From contig JABFRP010000002.1 in the NCBI GenBank assembly GCA_013141115.1, forward strand, positions 2,530,647 to 2,594,646: 64,000 nt of DNA. The letters are read 5' to 3'. Position 1 is the first letter of the stretch. Every line of letters starts with the position of its first letter. This stretch comes from Ferruginibacter sp. GTDB lineage: Bacteria; Bacteroidota; Bacteroidia; Chitinophagales; Chitinophagaceae. The translations under genes were made by a program, and so were the position numbers. A model generated the notes under the pieces. The model made no database searches. It had not been told where the DNA came from and worked only from the letters and a program-made list of their open reading frames with translations. Of this stretch, positions 24,784 to 33,907 are shown in pieces.

Positions 24784-26199
24784 ATGACTATAGAACAAAT
24801 TTATACAGGTTGCCTTGCACAAGGTGCTTATTACATCACTTCTAATGGCGAAGCTGCTATTATTGATCCGTTAAGAGAAACAGCGCCTTATATTGATAGA
24901 TTGCAAAAAGACGGCGTTAAACTAAAGTATGTTTTTGAAACACATTTTCATGCCGATTTTGTAAGCGGCCATGTTGACCTGAGTAAAAAAACAGGAGCTC
25001 CAATTGTGTACGGGCCAAACGCCGCCTGTGAGTTTGATTGTATTGCTGCAAAGGATGGAGAAGAATTTAAAGTGGGTGATATAATTATTAAGGTATTACA
25101 TACCCCCGGGCATACAATGGAAAGCACTACTTTTCTTTTAAAAGATGAGAGCGGAAAAGACCACTGCATATTTAGTGGCGATACTTTGTTTTTAGGTGAT
25201 GTTGGCCGCCCCGATCTTGCGCAAAAAGCAGCACACATGACGCAGGAAGAACTCGCCGGTTTGTTGTATGAAAGTTTGATGACCAAAATAATGCCCCTGG
25301 CTGATGATGTAATTGTTTATCCTGCACACGGTGCCGGTAGCGCCTGCGGAAAAAATATGATGAAGGAAACAGTGGATACATTGGGTAATCAAAAAAGAAT
25401 GAACTATGCATTGAACCAACCCGATAAAGCTTCATTTATAAAAGCAGTAACAGATGGATTATTGCCACCTCCGGCTTATTTTGGTTTAAACGTAGCAATG
25501 AATAAACAAGGCTACGAAAGTTTTGAATCGGTATTAACGCATGGCATGAAGGCATTGACGCCTGACGAATTTGAAGCAGCAGCAGAAAACACAGAAGCAT
25601 TGATATTAGATGCAAGAGCATCGGCTGATTTTGCAAAAGGGTTTATTCCTCAATCGGTAAATATTGGATTGAATGGAGATTTTGCGCCCTGGGTTGGTGC
25701 CATGATAGTTGATGTAAAACAAGCTTTGTTATTAGTTACCGATGAAGGTAAGGAAGAAGAAACTGTAACCCGTTTAAGCCGTGTAGGATTTGATAATGTG
25801 ATAGGGCATTTAAAAGGTGGCTTTGCAGCATGGTTAGCTGCGGGTAAAGAGGCCGATGTGGTGGACAGAATATCTGCGGAACAATTTGCCACCGAAGTTG
25901 ATATTGCAAAAGATAAAATTATTGATATCAGAAAGGAAACTGAATATGCTGCTGAGCATATTGAAGAAGCTTACAACAGGCCATTAGCGGCCATCAACGA
26001 ATGGATAAAAGATATAAATCCCGAAGAACATTTTTACATGCATTGTGCCAGTGGTTACCGCAGTATGGTGGCTGCATCAATTTTGCAGGCAAGAGGGTAC
26101 AGGAATTTTACCGAAGTTGGCGGTGGTTTTAAAGCCATCAGCGCAACTGCCGTACCTAAAACAAATTATGTATGCCAGAGCAAAGTAATGAAAGCATAA
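24784..26199 (+). CDS. MBL-fold persulfide-dioxygenase-like protein with two rhodanese domains, paralogue 2
   Basis: A 471-residue paralogue of the protein at 8478, with the same three-domain layout. The metal site reads THFHADF, LHTPGHT and GDTLFLGDVGRPD. The first rhodanese-like domain again has no active cysteine (VTDEGKEEE). The second has MHCASGYRS. It probably oxidises persulfides to sulfite or moves sulfane sulfur in the cytoplasm. The neighbour TauE/SafE exporter would remove the sulfite. Confidence 0.88.
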   Translation: MTIEQIYTGCLAQGAYYITSNGEAAIIDPLRETAPYIDRLQKDGVKLKYVFETHFHADFVSGHVDLSKKTGAPIVYGPNAACEFDCIAAKDGEEFKVGDIIIKVLHTPGHTMESTTFLLKDESGKDHCIFSGDTLFLGDVGRPDLAQKAAHMTQEELAGLLYESLMTKIMPLADDVIVYPAHGAGSACGKNMMKETVDTLGNQKRMNYALNQPDKASFIKAVTDGLLPPPAYFGLNVAMNKQGYESFESVLTHGMKALTPDEFEAAAENTEALILDARASADFAKGFIPQSVNIGLNGDFAPWVGAMIVDVKQALLLVTDEGKEEETVTRLSRVGFDNVIGHLKGGFAAWLAAGKEADVVDRISAEQFATEVDIAKDKIIDIRKETEYAAEHIEEAYNRPLAAINEWIKDINPEEHFYMHCASGYRSMVAASILQARGYRNFTEVGGGFKAISATAVPKTNYVCQSKVMKA

Positions 26200-26241
26200 A
26201 ATAAGTTGAAAGGTTGATTGATTAGGTTTTAAAATTGAGAG

Positions 26242-26267
26242 CAAAGGCAGCCGGAAGGTTGCCTTTG
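26242..26267. terminator. Terminator after MBL-rhodanese 2
   Basis: CAAAGGCAgCC, loop GGAA, then GGtTGCCTTTG followed by a short T-rich stretch. It separates the MBL-rhodanese gene from cydAB. Confidence 0.75.
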
Positions 26268-26297
26268 TATTTATGCTTATGTTTAAGCACTATTAAT

Positions 26298-26341
26298 GTA
26301 ACAATAGTAACCTTACAGCAATTAAATAAAAAATACTTTTA
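26298..26341 (+). promoter_or_regulatory. Crp/Fnr-type promoter for cydAB
   Basis: GTAACaataGTAAC (26298-26311) with TACTTTTA at 26334, 29.5 nt from its centre. It places the microaerobic oxidase under the same regulator as the sulfur genes. Confidence 0.7.
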
Positions 26342-26408
26342 CATTCTTGTAGTAGTTTTGCAATTGCCCAAATATTTCTCTCCGGCAAATTATTTTTAAA
26401 CAGAACTT

Positions 26409-27782
26409 ATGGATGTAGAAACGCTCAGCAGAATCCAGTTTGCATTTACTATCAGCTTTCATTATATCTATCCGCCATTAAGTATTGGTCTTGGGGTAAT
26501 GCTGGTTTTTATGGAAGGCATGTATTTAAAAACGGGTAAAAAAATCTACGAAACTCTGACCCGTTTCTGGATAAAAATTTTTGCACTCATTTTTGGTATT
26601 GGCGTGGCTACCGGTATAGTAATGGAATTTGAGTTTGGTACCAACTGGGCTACTTATTCAAGATATGTGGGAGATATTTTTGGAAGTGCGTTAGCAGCAG
26701 AAGGCATTTTTGCTTTTGCGTTAGAGAGTGGTTTTTTGGGATTGCTACTTTTTGGGTGGAACAGGATCTCACCAAAAATGCATTTTTTCTCTACCATAAT
26801 GGTGGCATTGGGTTCTATGTTTTCTGCAATATGGATCGTGGTAGCCAACTCGTGGCAGCAAACGCCGGCAGGCTTTCATATTGTTGGCGAAGGTGTAAAG
26901 GCAAGAGCCGAGGTTACCGATTTTTGGGCTATGGTTTTTAATCCTTCTTCGGTAGAAAGGTTGTCGCATGTGATAGTAGCAGCTTTTTTAGCAGGTTCGT
27001 TTTTGGTGCTGAGTGTACATGCTTACTATCTTTTAAAAAACAGGCATGTAGAGATTTCAAAAAAAGCTTTTAAGATGGCGTTGATAGTGGCATCTGTTTC
27101 AGGATTGCTGCAATTGATAACAGGCCATAAATCTGCCAATGGCGTTGCTGTAAACCAACCAGCAAAGCTGGCTGCTTTTGAAGGGCATTATGATAGTTTA
27201 AATGCAGGAGATATGTACCTCTTTGGGTATGTTGACCAAGATAAACAAAAAGTAAATGGGCTTAAAATTCCGGGCGGACTTTCCTTTTTATTACACAATA
27301 ATTTTACAACACCCGTTAAAGGATTAAATGCATTTGCTGTAAGTGACAGACCAAAACATGTGAATGCCATTTTTCAGGTATACCATATTATGATTGCCAT
27401 CGGAATGATCATTATTGGATTAACGTTGTTTGCAGTGTTTCTTTGGTGGCGGGGTAAATTGTTTAACTATAAATGGTTGATGGTAGTATTTTCTTTTTCG
27501 GTTTTGTTACCGCAGATAGGCAATCAGGTAGGCTGGTTTTCTGCAGAAATGGGCAGACAGCCCTGGGTGGTGTATGGGTTATTAAGAACAAGCGATGCCT
27601 TATCAAAATCGGTAAGTGCCAACCAGGTAATGTTCTCTCTGATATTATTTACTTTTATTTATACGGTACTGTTTATTTTATTTATCTACCTGTTAAATAA
27701 AAAAATACAGCATGGTTTTGATGAGAATTCTGTAGATGAAATTCCCGGACACTCTAAACGCAATAACCCTATACTAAAATAA
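26409..27782 (+). CDS. cydA: Cytochrome bd-type quinol oxidase subunit I
   Basis: A 457-residue membrane protein of the CydA family. It begins with RIQFAFTISFHYIYPP, whose histidine is the expected high-spin haem ligand. The diagnostic GRQPWVVYGLLRT stretch lies near the C-terminus, and the quinol loop appears to be of the short (CIO-like) type. It reduces O2 to water at high affinity and is resistant to sulfide and nitric oxide, which fits the sulfide-oxidation setting. cydB starts one base after its stop. Confidence 0.95.
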   Translation: MDVETLSRIQFAFTISFHYIYPPLSIGLGVMLVFMEGMYLKTGKKIYETLTRFWIKIFALIFGIGVATGIVMEFEFGTNWATYSRYVGDIFGSALAAEGIFAFALESGFLGLLLFGWNRISPKMHFFSTIMVALGSMFSAIWIVVANSWQQTPAGFHIVGEGVKARAEVTDFWAMVFNPSSVERLSHVIVAAFLAGSFLVLSVHAYYLLKNRHVEISKKAFKMALIVASVSGLLQLITGHKSANGVAVNQPAKLAAFEGHYDSLNAGDMYLFGYVDQDKQKVNGLKIPGGLSFLLHNNFTTPVKGLNAFAVSDRPKHVNAIFQVYHIMIAIGMIIIGLTLFAVFLWWRGKLFNYKWLMVVFSFSVLLPQIGNQVGWFSAEMGRQPWVVYGLLRTSDALSKSVSANQVMFSLILFTFIYTVLFILFIYLLNKKIQHGFDENSVDEIPGHSKRNNPILK

Positions 27783-27783
27783 T

Positions 27784-28818
27784 ATGGAAACATTTTTAGG
27801 CATCGATTATCCCACCTGGTGGTTTTTAGTAGTAGGCGCCGTGTTTACCGGCTATGCTATTTTAGATGGTTTTGACCTTGGTGCCGGAGCACTGCATTTA
27901 TTTTTTAATAAAGAAGAAAGCAGGCGTACTGCATTAAATGCCATTGGCCCTGTATGGGATGGCAACGAAGTGTGGCTGGTAATTGGTGGCGGTGCTTTGT
28001 TTGCCGGATTCCCCGAAGTGTATGCAACAATATTCTCAGCATTCTATATTCCTTTTATGTTGTTTTTAACGGTGCTAATACTAAGGGCTATCGCTATTGA
28101 ATTCAGAAGCAAAGAACCAATGCTGTGGTGGAGAAAAACATGGGATATTATTTACTCAGTAGCCAGTATTTTAATTGCGGTGCTATTAGGTATTGTATTA
28201 GGTAATGTAATGCAGGGTATTCCTATCAATAAAGATTTTGAGTACGAAGGAGGCTTTTTAAATTTGCTAAACCCTTATGCTTTAATTACCGGAGTAACGG
28301 TGCTGGCTTTATTTATGATGCATGGCGCCACATACCTGATAATGAAAACAGAGAACAGGTTGCATACCAAACTAAGAGTGCTGGCAAAAAATACGAGCCG
28401 TTTTTTTGTCATTTCCTATGTTACCCTTACTATGGCAACATTAATTTACCTGCCTCAAACAGCGGATAAGTTCCGGGCAAACCCATGGTTGTTTATAGTG
28501 CCGGTACTTACTGTTTTAACTATTATTAATACAAGAAGATTATTAGAAAAAGGCGTTTTTTTTAAAGCGTTTCTTTCTTCTGCATTAACTTCTGCATTGC
28601 TGCTGATAACGGTCACCATCAATCTTTTTCCAAATATTGTTATTTCTACCATTGATCCGGCATTTAATATCACTGTTTACAATGGAGCCTCTTCGCAAAA
28701 ATCTTTAGGCATTATGTTAACCATTGCTGCAATTGGCGTACCCATTGTTGCAGCCTATACTATTTTTGTATTCTGGACATTCAGGGGCAAAGTAAAAATG
28801 GATGAAACCAGTTATTGA
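27784..28818 (+). CDS. cydB: Cytochrome bd-type quinol oxidase subunit II
   Basis: A 344-residue membrane protein with eight to nine helices. The N-terminal GYAILDGFDLGAGALHLF and GPVWDGNEVWLVIGGGALFA are the family signatures. It pairs with CydA. No CydX-like small ORF is evident immediately downstream; the next gene is a methyltransferase starting 18 bases later. Confidence 0.95.
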   Translation: METFLGIDYPTWWFLVVGAVFTGYAILDGFDLGAGALHLFFNKEESRRTALNAIGPVWDGNEVWLVIGGGALFAGFPEVYATIFSAFYIPFMLFLTVLILRAIAIEFRSKEPMLWWRKTWDIIYSVASILIAVLLGIVLGNVMQGIPINKDFEYEGGFLNLLNPYALITGVTVLALFMMHGATYLIMKTENRLHTKLRVLAKNTSRFFVISYVTLTMATLIYLPQTADKFRANPWLFIVPVLTVLTIINTRRLLEKGVFFKAFLSSALTSALLLITVTINLFPNIVISTIDPAFNITVYNGASSQKSLGIMLTIAAIGVPIVAAYTIFVFWTFRGKVKMDETSY

Positions 28819-28836
28819 TTGTTAAAATTATTTAGA

Positions 28837-29433
28837 ATGAGTGATTTTTGGAACGAACGCTACAGCGAAAAGGAATATGTTTATGGCGAAGCACCGAATG
28901 TGTTTTTTGCAACACAACTTAATACTTTGCCACAAGGTACTATAATTTTACCCTGCGAAGGCGAAGGCAGAAATGCAGTTTACGCCGCAGCAGAAGGATG
29001 GAAGGTAAATGCATTTGATAGTAGTGAAGCCGGCAAAATAAAAGCAGTGCAATTGGCGGATAAAAGAAAGCTGGTTATTGATTATGTTATTGATGACGCC
29101 ACTGCGATAAACTATCCGGAAAATAGTGTTGATGTTGTAGCATTTATTTATGCTCACTTTCCAGTTTCAATAAGAACACAAATACATCGCAAAGCCATAC
29201 AATGGTTAAAGCCTGGGGGTAAAATCATCATCGAAGCATTTAATCCTGATCAGTTAAAAAATAATTCCGGTGGACCAAAAGAATTGTCTATGTTGTATAC
29301 AGAAGAAATTTTAAAAGAAGATTTTCAGGAATTACAAATTGAATGCTTACAAACATTGCAAACAATATTAAGCGAAGGGGAATATCACCAGGGTGTAGCG
29401 GATATTATACGATTTGTTGCTGTTAAAAAATAA
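28837..29433 (+). CDS. Class I SAM-dependent methyltransferase, TehB-like
   Basis: About 198 residues, starting MSDFWNERYSEKEYVYG, the typical opening of the TehB/thiopurine-methyltransferase-like group. The SAM motif I reads LPCEGEGRNAVYAA and motif post-I is AFDSSE. Some members detoxify tellurite or volatile chalcogens; here this is only suggested by the chalcogen-related setting. It follows cydB directly and is convergent with the haem protein gene, leaving a 3-base gap. Confidence 0.83.
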   Translation: MSDFWNERYSEKEYVYGEAPNVFFATQLNTLPQGTIILPCEGEGRNAVYAAAEGWKVNAFDSSEAGKIKAVQLADKRKLVIDYVIDDATAINYPENSVDVVAFIYAHFPVSIRTQIHRKAIQWLKPGGKIIIEAFNPDQLKNNSGGPKELSMLYTEEILKEDFQELQIECLQTLQTILSEGEYHQGVADIIRFVAVKK

Positions 29434-29436
29434 AGA

Positions 29437-30030
29437 CTATTTTTCATCCACCATTGGTTTAGTAAAAACAATATGCCACATGCCCCTTAGTTCACCGGCT
29501 TTGTATCCTTTGGCTTTATCTGCCGGGTATAAAGAATCTATTACCGGTAACAGTTCTTTTGCAATATCTTTTTCTGTTGTACCATGACAACTTAAACACA
29601 TAGGTTGCATAATAATAGGCTTGTAATAATGTACTTCATTATTGTTGTAAACTATTGCAGCACGCAGAGAATCTTTATTTGCTATTTGCTTTATATATTT
29701 TGCCCATTCAATTTTATCCATTTCTGTAAGTGCGTTCTTAGCGTTCCTGTTTTTGTCAGAAACCCTGCTTACTGTAATTCCTGCTGATGCATACACTGCT
29801 GTAATGGGCAATGCCTCCACATTGCAAAATGTTACTGCACCGGCAAGTCCCTTACTGGCAATTGTTTTTAGTAAAGTATTACGCAGTGTATCAAAAGTGA
29901 TTTTTACAATACTATCGCCTTGTTTTATATAAGTAGCAGATGTATCAGTAGTTTCTTTATAATTAGCGTCGTTATTATTACAGGCAACAGCAATTATAAT
30001 AAAGAATGTAAAAAATATTGTCTTTTTCAT
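29437..30030 (-). CDS. DUF3365 (Tll0287-like) haem c lipoprotein
   Basis: A 197-residue lipoprotein (signal ending IIAVACNNN). A c-type haem motif CLSCHG appears near residue 150, and the preceding sequence (VSRVSDKNRNAKNALTEMD) is typical of DUF3365 redox or gas-sensor domains. It is probably in the periplasm, bound to the inner or outer membrane. Its promoter shares one Crp/Fnr palindrome with the divergent thioredoxin gene: TAATTTTA on the minus strand starts 29.5 nt from the centre. Confidence 0.85.
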   Translation of the reverse strand: MKKTIFFTFFIIIAVACNNNDANYKETTDTSATYIKQGDSIVKITFDTLRNTLLKTIASKGLAGAVTFCNVEALPITAVYASAGITVSRVSDKNRNAKNALTEMDKIEWAKYIKQIANKDSLRAAIVYNNNEVHYYKPIIMQPMCLSCHGTTEKDIAKELLPVIDSLYPADKAKGYKAGELRGMWHIVFTKPMVDEK

Positions 30031-30049
30031 AAGTGAGTTTTTAATGTAA

Positions 30050-30123
30050 TAAAATTAAAGCCTGAACGCTGCCGAAACAGTAACAAAAGTTACTGATAAA
30101 TTTTGACGGACAGTTTATTTTTA
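30050..30123. promoter_or_regulatory. Bidirectional Crp/Fnr-type promoter
   Basis: GTAACaaaaGTTAC (30080-30093) is a perfect palindrome. TATTTTTA on the plus strand (30116) and TAATTTTA on the minus strand (from 30057) both begin 29.5 nt from its centre. One site can thus activate both the thioredoxin gene and the DUF3365 gene. Confidence 0.75.
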
Positions 30124-30142
30124 CAAAAAATATAGCTTTATT

Positions 30143-30517
30143 ATGGCAACCATACAATTAACCACTGCCGGGTTTAAAGAAAAGGTATTTAACTACGAAA
30201 CAGAAAAAGACTGGAAGTACCAGGGAACCTTGCCTGCTATTATTGATTTTTATGCCGACTGGTGCGGCCCATGTAAAATGGTAGCACCGGTGCTGGAAGA
30301 ACTATCCAATGAGTACGAAGGCAAAATACTTATTTATAAAGTTAACACGGATATAGAACAGGAATTGTCATCTGTATTTGGTATCCAAAGCATACCCACC
30401 ATTCTTTTTATTGGTGCCGATGGCGAACCCATGATGCAGCCCGGCGCTTTCCCCAAGCATGTTTTTAAAAAAATAATTGAAGAAAATTTATTGACTACGG
30501 CAAAATCGGAAGAGTAA
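30143..30517 (+). CDS. Thioredoxin
   Basis: A 124-residue cytoplasmic thioredoxin with an N-terminal extension of about 25 residues. The active site is WCGPCKMVAP and the cis-proline loop SIPTILFI. It has no signal peptide. A terminator follows, so it is transcribed alone. In this setting it likely reduces persulfides or sulfurtransferase intermediates, but general disulfide reduction is equally possible. Confidence 0.92.
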   Translation: MATIQLTTAGFKEKVFNYETEKDWKYQGTLPAIIDFYADWCGPCKMVAPVLEELSNEYEGKILIYKVNTDIEQELSSVFGIQSIPTILFIGADGEPMMQPGAFPKHVFKKIIEENLLTTAKSEE

Positions 30518-30544
30518 ATTAAAGCATAGCAACATTAATAGTGG

Positions 30545-30563
30545 CCGGCAGTTAATCTGCCGG
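30545..30563. terminator. Terminator after thioredoxin
   Basis: CCGGCAG, loop TTAAT, CTGCCGG and a run of six Ts. Confidence 0.87.
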
Positions 30564-30620
30564 TTTTTTATTTTAATACCGCGGCATAAAACAGCCCGCT
30601 GACTACAATCATACCCCTGG

Positions 30621-30664
30621 GTAACAAACGTTACACAGTACCGGAAATAAGCCTTCTATTTTTA
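30621..30664 (+). promoter_or_regulatory. Crp/Fnr-type promoter for the secreted propeller-like protein
   Basis: GTAACaaacGTTAC (30621-30634) with TATTTTTA at 30657, 29.5 nt from the centre. Confidence 0.7.
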
Positions 30665-30733
30665 TTGCTACTTATTGGCCTGCCAAACACAGGCCATGAG
30701 CTGGGCTTTTCTTTTTATAAAATAAAAACGTAA

Positions 30734-32353
30734 ATGAAATTAAAATTTTTACTGGCACTTATTGTATTGATAAATTCAATTACTGCAGAAGCACAAAATA
30801 ATACCTTTAAAATAATGCTTGAGCCAGTAAGTATTCCCGGCCTGATTGGGGTGCAGGCTTTTGCCTACGGGCAACATGAGGGTAAATGGCTGATTGTTGG
30901 AGGCCGCCTGGATGGTTTACACCGGAGGCAACCTTTTGCATCTTTTGCTGCAAAGGGTAATAACCTGCAGCTTATCGTTATCGATCCCGTTAACTTACAA
31001 AAATGGTATGCACCAACTACTGCTCTTTCTGTTGCATTGCAGGAGCAGTTAAGTGCTACCAATATGCAGTATCACCAGGATGGAAGATACCTGTACATTA
31101 CCGGTGGTTATGGCTTCAGCGGTACACTGGATGATCATACCACTTATGCAAACCTTACGGCCATTGATGTACCCAATACCATTAATGCCATTATAAATGC
31201 AGCGCCATTGGCTGCATATTTCAGGCAAATTTCCGATACTGCTTTTGCCGTTACCGGCGGCCATCTTAAAAAAATAAACAACACATATTATTTAGTTGGC
31301 GGGCAAAAATTCACAGGCAGGTATAATCCCATGGGCCCCGATCATGGGCCGGGATTTTTTCAGCAATATACCAACCAAATAAGAAAATTTACGATAGAGG
31401 ATGATGGGGTGAATATCAGTGTTAAAAATTACCAGGCCATTACAGATGCGCCTGCATTTCACCGGAGAGATTATAATGTAGTAGCCCAAATATTACCCGA
31501 TGGTGCAGAAGGGGTATCACTTTTTTCAGGAGTTTTTCAGCCAACTGCCAATATCCCTTTTTTAAATAGTGTAACTATTGATAGTAACAGTTATGCCATC
31601 AATCCTTCTTTTGCACAATACTATAATCATTATCATTGCGCCACACTGCCTTTATACAGTAAGCTTAATAATGAAATGCATACCATCTTCTTTGGAGGCA
31701 TTGCACAATATTATGATAGCGCAGCGGTGCTGGTGCAAAACAGCGACGTACCTTTTGTAAAAACAATTGCCGCAGTTACAAGAGACAAGGCAGGTAATTT
31801 ATCGGAATATAAATTGCCGGTTGAAATGCCGGGGTTTTTAGGCGCTGGTGCAGAGCTGATATTACAACCAACGGCTCCGCAATATTTAAATGAAGTAATT
31901 AAGTTAGACAACATAGTAGCCGATACTACATTGGTGGGCCACATCTATGGCGGAATAACCAGTACCGCACCCAATATTTTTTGGATAAATACTGGCGAAG
32001 AAAGCCATGCAAGCAACCAGTTGTTTAAAGTAATGCTGGTAAAAAATGCTAAGGAAGCCTTTGGAATATTGAATCCGCAGAGCAATAATGGTTTGCAACT
32101 ACAGGTATATGCCGATGTGGAAGCAAGTACTTTAACCCTTGATTTCTTTTTAGCAAAAAATGAATCCGTGGAATTACAAATTACTGATGCCAACGGCAAA
32201 GTTTTAAAAAGGGAAATACTAAAAGAACTGATCATTGGAAAGAACAGCATTGATAAAAGCATAAAGAAATTAAAAGCCGGTAATACCTATTGGATTACTT
32301 TAAAAACACAAAATATTCAGGCTACGCAGCAATTAATGATAGAGCCGGACTAA
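30734..32353 (+). CDS. Secreted kelch/propeller-like protein with C-terminal sorting-like domain
   Basis: A 539-residue exported protein with a signal peptide ending ITAEAQ. The body has repeated Gly-Gly turns after beta strands (WLIVGGRLDG, YLYITGGYGF, YYLVGGQKF, TIFFGGIAQ), as in kelch-type beta-propellers. The last 75 residues (LQVYADVEASTLTLDFFL, then LKREILKELI) resemble the beta-sandwich sorting domain used by type IX secretion. The substrate is unknown. It is monocistronic under a Crp/Fnr-type promoter and should be an extracellular or surface protein made under the same conditions as cydAB. Confidence 0.68.
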   Translation: MKLKFLLALIVLINSITAEAQNNTFKIMLEPVSIPGLIGVQAFAYGQHEGKWLIVGGRLDGLHRRQPFASFAAKGNNLQLIVIDPVNLQKWYAPTTALSVALQEQLSATNMQYHQDGRYLYITGGYGFSGTLDDHTTYANLTAIDVPNTINAIINAAPLAAYFRQISDTAFAVTGGHLKKINNTYYLVGGQKFTGRYNPMGPDHGPGFFQQYTNQIRKFTIEDDGVNISVKNYQAITDAPAFHRRDYNVVAQILPDGAEGVSLFSGVFQPTANIPFLNSVTIDSNSYAINPSFAQYYNHYHCATLPLYSKLNNEMHTIFFGGIAQYYDSAAVLVQNSDVPFVKTIAAVTRDKAGNLSEYKLPVEMPGFLGAGAELILQPTAPQYLNEVIKLDNIVADTTLVGHIYGGITSTAPNIFWINTGEESHASNQLFKVMLVKNAKEAFGILNPQSNNGLQLQVYADVEASTLTLDFFLAKNESVELQITDANGKVLKREILKELIIGKNSIDKSIKKLKAGNTYWITLKTQNIQATQQLMIEPD

Positions 32354-32420
32354 ACACACTCAAATGCGGGGTATCTAACATTCTATTTCGAGTTATCACT
32401 GACGAAAATCATTGGTTACT

Positions 32421-32464
32421 GTAACATAAGTTACACTTATAACTAAAGAATTAGACCAGTTTTG
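32421..32464 (+). promoter_or_regulatory. Crp/Fnr-type promoter for the efflux operon 1
   Basis: GTAACataaGTTAC (32421-32434) with CAGTTTTG at 32457, 29.5 nt from the centre. It heads a run of eight closely spaced genes ending with an RND pump. Confidence 0.68.
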
Positions 32465-32503
32465 TGAGTGAACATTCACATACTTATTTCAAAATAAAAA
32501 ATC

Positions 32504-32917
32504 ATGAACGGAAAAAACAACATCGCCATCGGGTTTCTTACCATGGGAGCTTTTATGGCTTACGGATTCCTCTTAATCTATTTAAGGGATTTTGCGCCGG
32601 GCAAAGAGGAATGGGTAAACTCGTACAGTATCGGAAAGCATTTTGAAAGCCGGTTGGCCCATGTTCATGGAAACCTGTTTGCCTTTCTGAATATTCTTAT
32701 CGGGTATTTATTACTTCACTTCAGAGATAAACTTAAAAGTGTAAAAGCCATTTCGTGGCTTGCTTTAACGGGCTTGCTGATGCCAATTGGCATTTTATCA
32801 GAAGTATACTTTGGCCTGCCTCCTGCTTTGGTGTTAATAGGTGCTATTGCCATGGCAACTTCTGTAATATGGTTAGGTATTTCTTTCTTTAATATGAAAA
32901 TGCAAAATGGAAATTAA
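32504..32917 (+). CDS. Four-helix membrane protein of unknown function
   Basis: A 137-residue protein with four predicted membrane helices. A histidine-containing motif lies between helices one and two (GKHFESRLAHVHGNLF). The pattern of histidines close to the membrane resembles small haem- or quinone-associated proteins, but no family can be named. It overlaps the following TetR gene by 11 bases, so the two are coupled. It is first in the efflux operon. Confidence 0.72.
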   Translation: MNGKNNIAIGFLTMGAFMAYGFLLIYLRDFAPGKEEWVNSYSIGKHFESRLAHVHGNLFAFLNILIGYLLLHFRDKLKSVKAISWLALTGLLMPIGILSEVYFGLPPALVLIGAIAMATSVIWLGISFFNMKMQNGN

Positions 32918-33488
32918 AAAACGTCAGTTAGAAATTATTGAAGCGGCTGGTGAAATCCTTACAGAATCCGGGCTTGCAGGACTTACTACAAAAAAACTTG
33001 CAGCAAAAATGGGCTTTGGTGAGAGTGCTCTTTACCGCCATTTTAAGGGTAAGGAGGAAATAATTATTACCATGCTTCAATACCTTAATGCCGATATGGA
33101 TAAAAGGCTTACTGCCTGTGTCGAAAACATAAATGATCCGGTTAAAAAACTGGATGCTGTATTTAATAATCAATTTGATTTTTTTCAGCAGCATCCTCAA
33201 TTCCTGGTTGCAGTTTTTTCAGAAGGTCTGATGGAAGAGAGCAAATCCATTAATGCTGCTATTCTGCAACTTATGGCAACCAAAAGAAAACATCTTTTAC
33301 CAATTATCAACCAAGGGCAACTGCAGGGAATCATAGAAACTACCGCACCCGCAGAAGATATCATGCATATCATTATGGGAAGTTTCCGGCTGCACATGCT
33401 GCAATGGCGAATGTCAGATTTTGCATTTGATGTAAAGAAAAAAGGGAATAAACTGATGGAAAGTATTTTGACTTTAATAAAAGTTTAA
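32907..33488 (+). CDS. TetR/AcrR-family regulator
   Basis: A 193-residue regulator. The N-terminal helix-turn-helix reads AGLTTKKLAAKMGFGESALY followed by RHFKGKEEII. The C-terminal ligand domain is not informative. It lies within, not beside, the operon that ends in the TolC/MFP/RND pump, and is a likely local repressor of the pump. Confidence 0.9.
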   Translation: MEIKKRQLEIIEAAGEILTESGLAGLTTKKLAAKMGFGESALYRHFKGKEEIIITMLQYLNADMDKRLTACVENINDPVKKLDAVFNNQFDFFQQHPQFLVAVFSEGLMEESKSINAAILQLMATKRKHLLPIINQGQLQGIIETTAPAEDIMHIIMGSFRLHMLQWRMSDFAFDVKKKGNKLMESILTLIKV

Positions 33489-33499
33489 AATTAATAATT

Positions 33500-33907
33500 A
33501 TGAAAGAACGCATGTTGAAAATATTATCCTTTACCCTATTACTATTCGCTTTGCTCACCCTATTTCTCAGCGGCTCAGTAATTTTTGACCTCTTTGGTAT
33601 CAGGGCAAAAGAAGGCAACTATGTACTTCTTGTTGTGTGGGCAAATTTTATCAGTAGTATTTTATACCTGGCTGCAGCGTATGGGTTACTTAAAATGAAA
33701 AAATGGCCGGTTTCGTTATTGGCTTTATCTGCGGTTCTTCTTGTGGCAGCTTTTATCGGGTTAAAGATACATATTAGCGATGGAGGATTGTATGAAGCTA
33801 AAACCGTAAACGCAATGATATTTCGTATTGGCTTAACCATACTGTTAGCTGTTGCATCCTATTTTTTATTAAAAAACAAACAACTATCTAAAAATGAAAA
33901 AGTTTAA
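33500..33907 (+). CDS. Small four-helix membrane protein
   Basis: A 135-residue hydrophobic protein with four predicted helices (LLFALLTLFLSGSVIF first). No motif is recognised. It overlaps the next lipoprotein gene by 14 bases. The role in the efflux operon is unknown. Confidence 0.72.
   Translation: MKERMLKILSFTLLLFALLTLFLSGSVIFDLFGIRAKEGNYVLLVVWANFISSILYLAAAYGLLKMKKWPVSLLALSAVLLVAAFIGLKIHISDGGLYEAKTVNAMIFRIGLTILLAVASYFLLKNKQLSKNEKV

Noticed and set aside
30061-30076. CCTGAACGCTGCCGAA, resembling half of the LacI-type operator
   Set aside because: Only one half of the dyad matches, it is single rather than tandem, and the flanking genes are not sugar genes. Probably chance.
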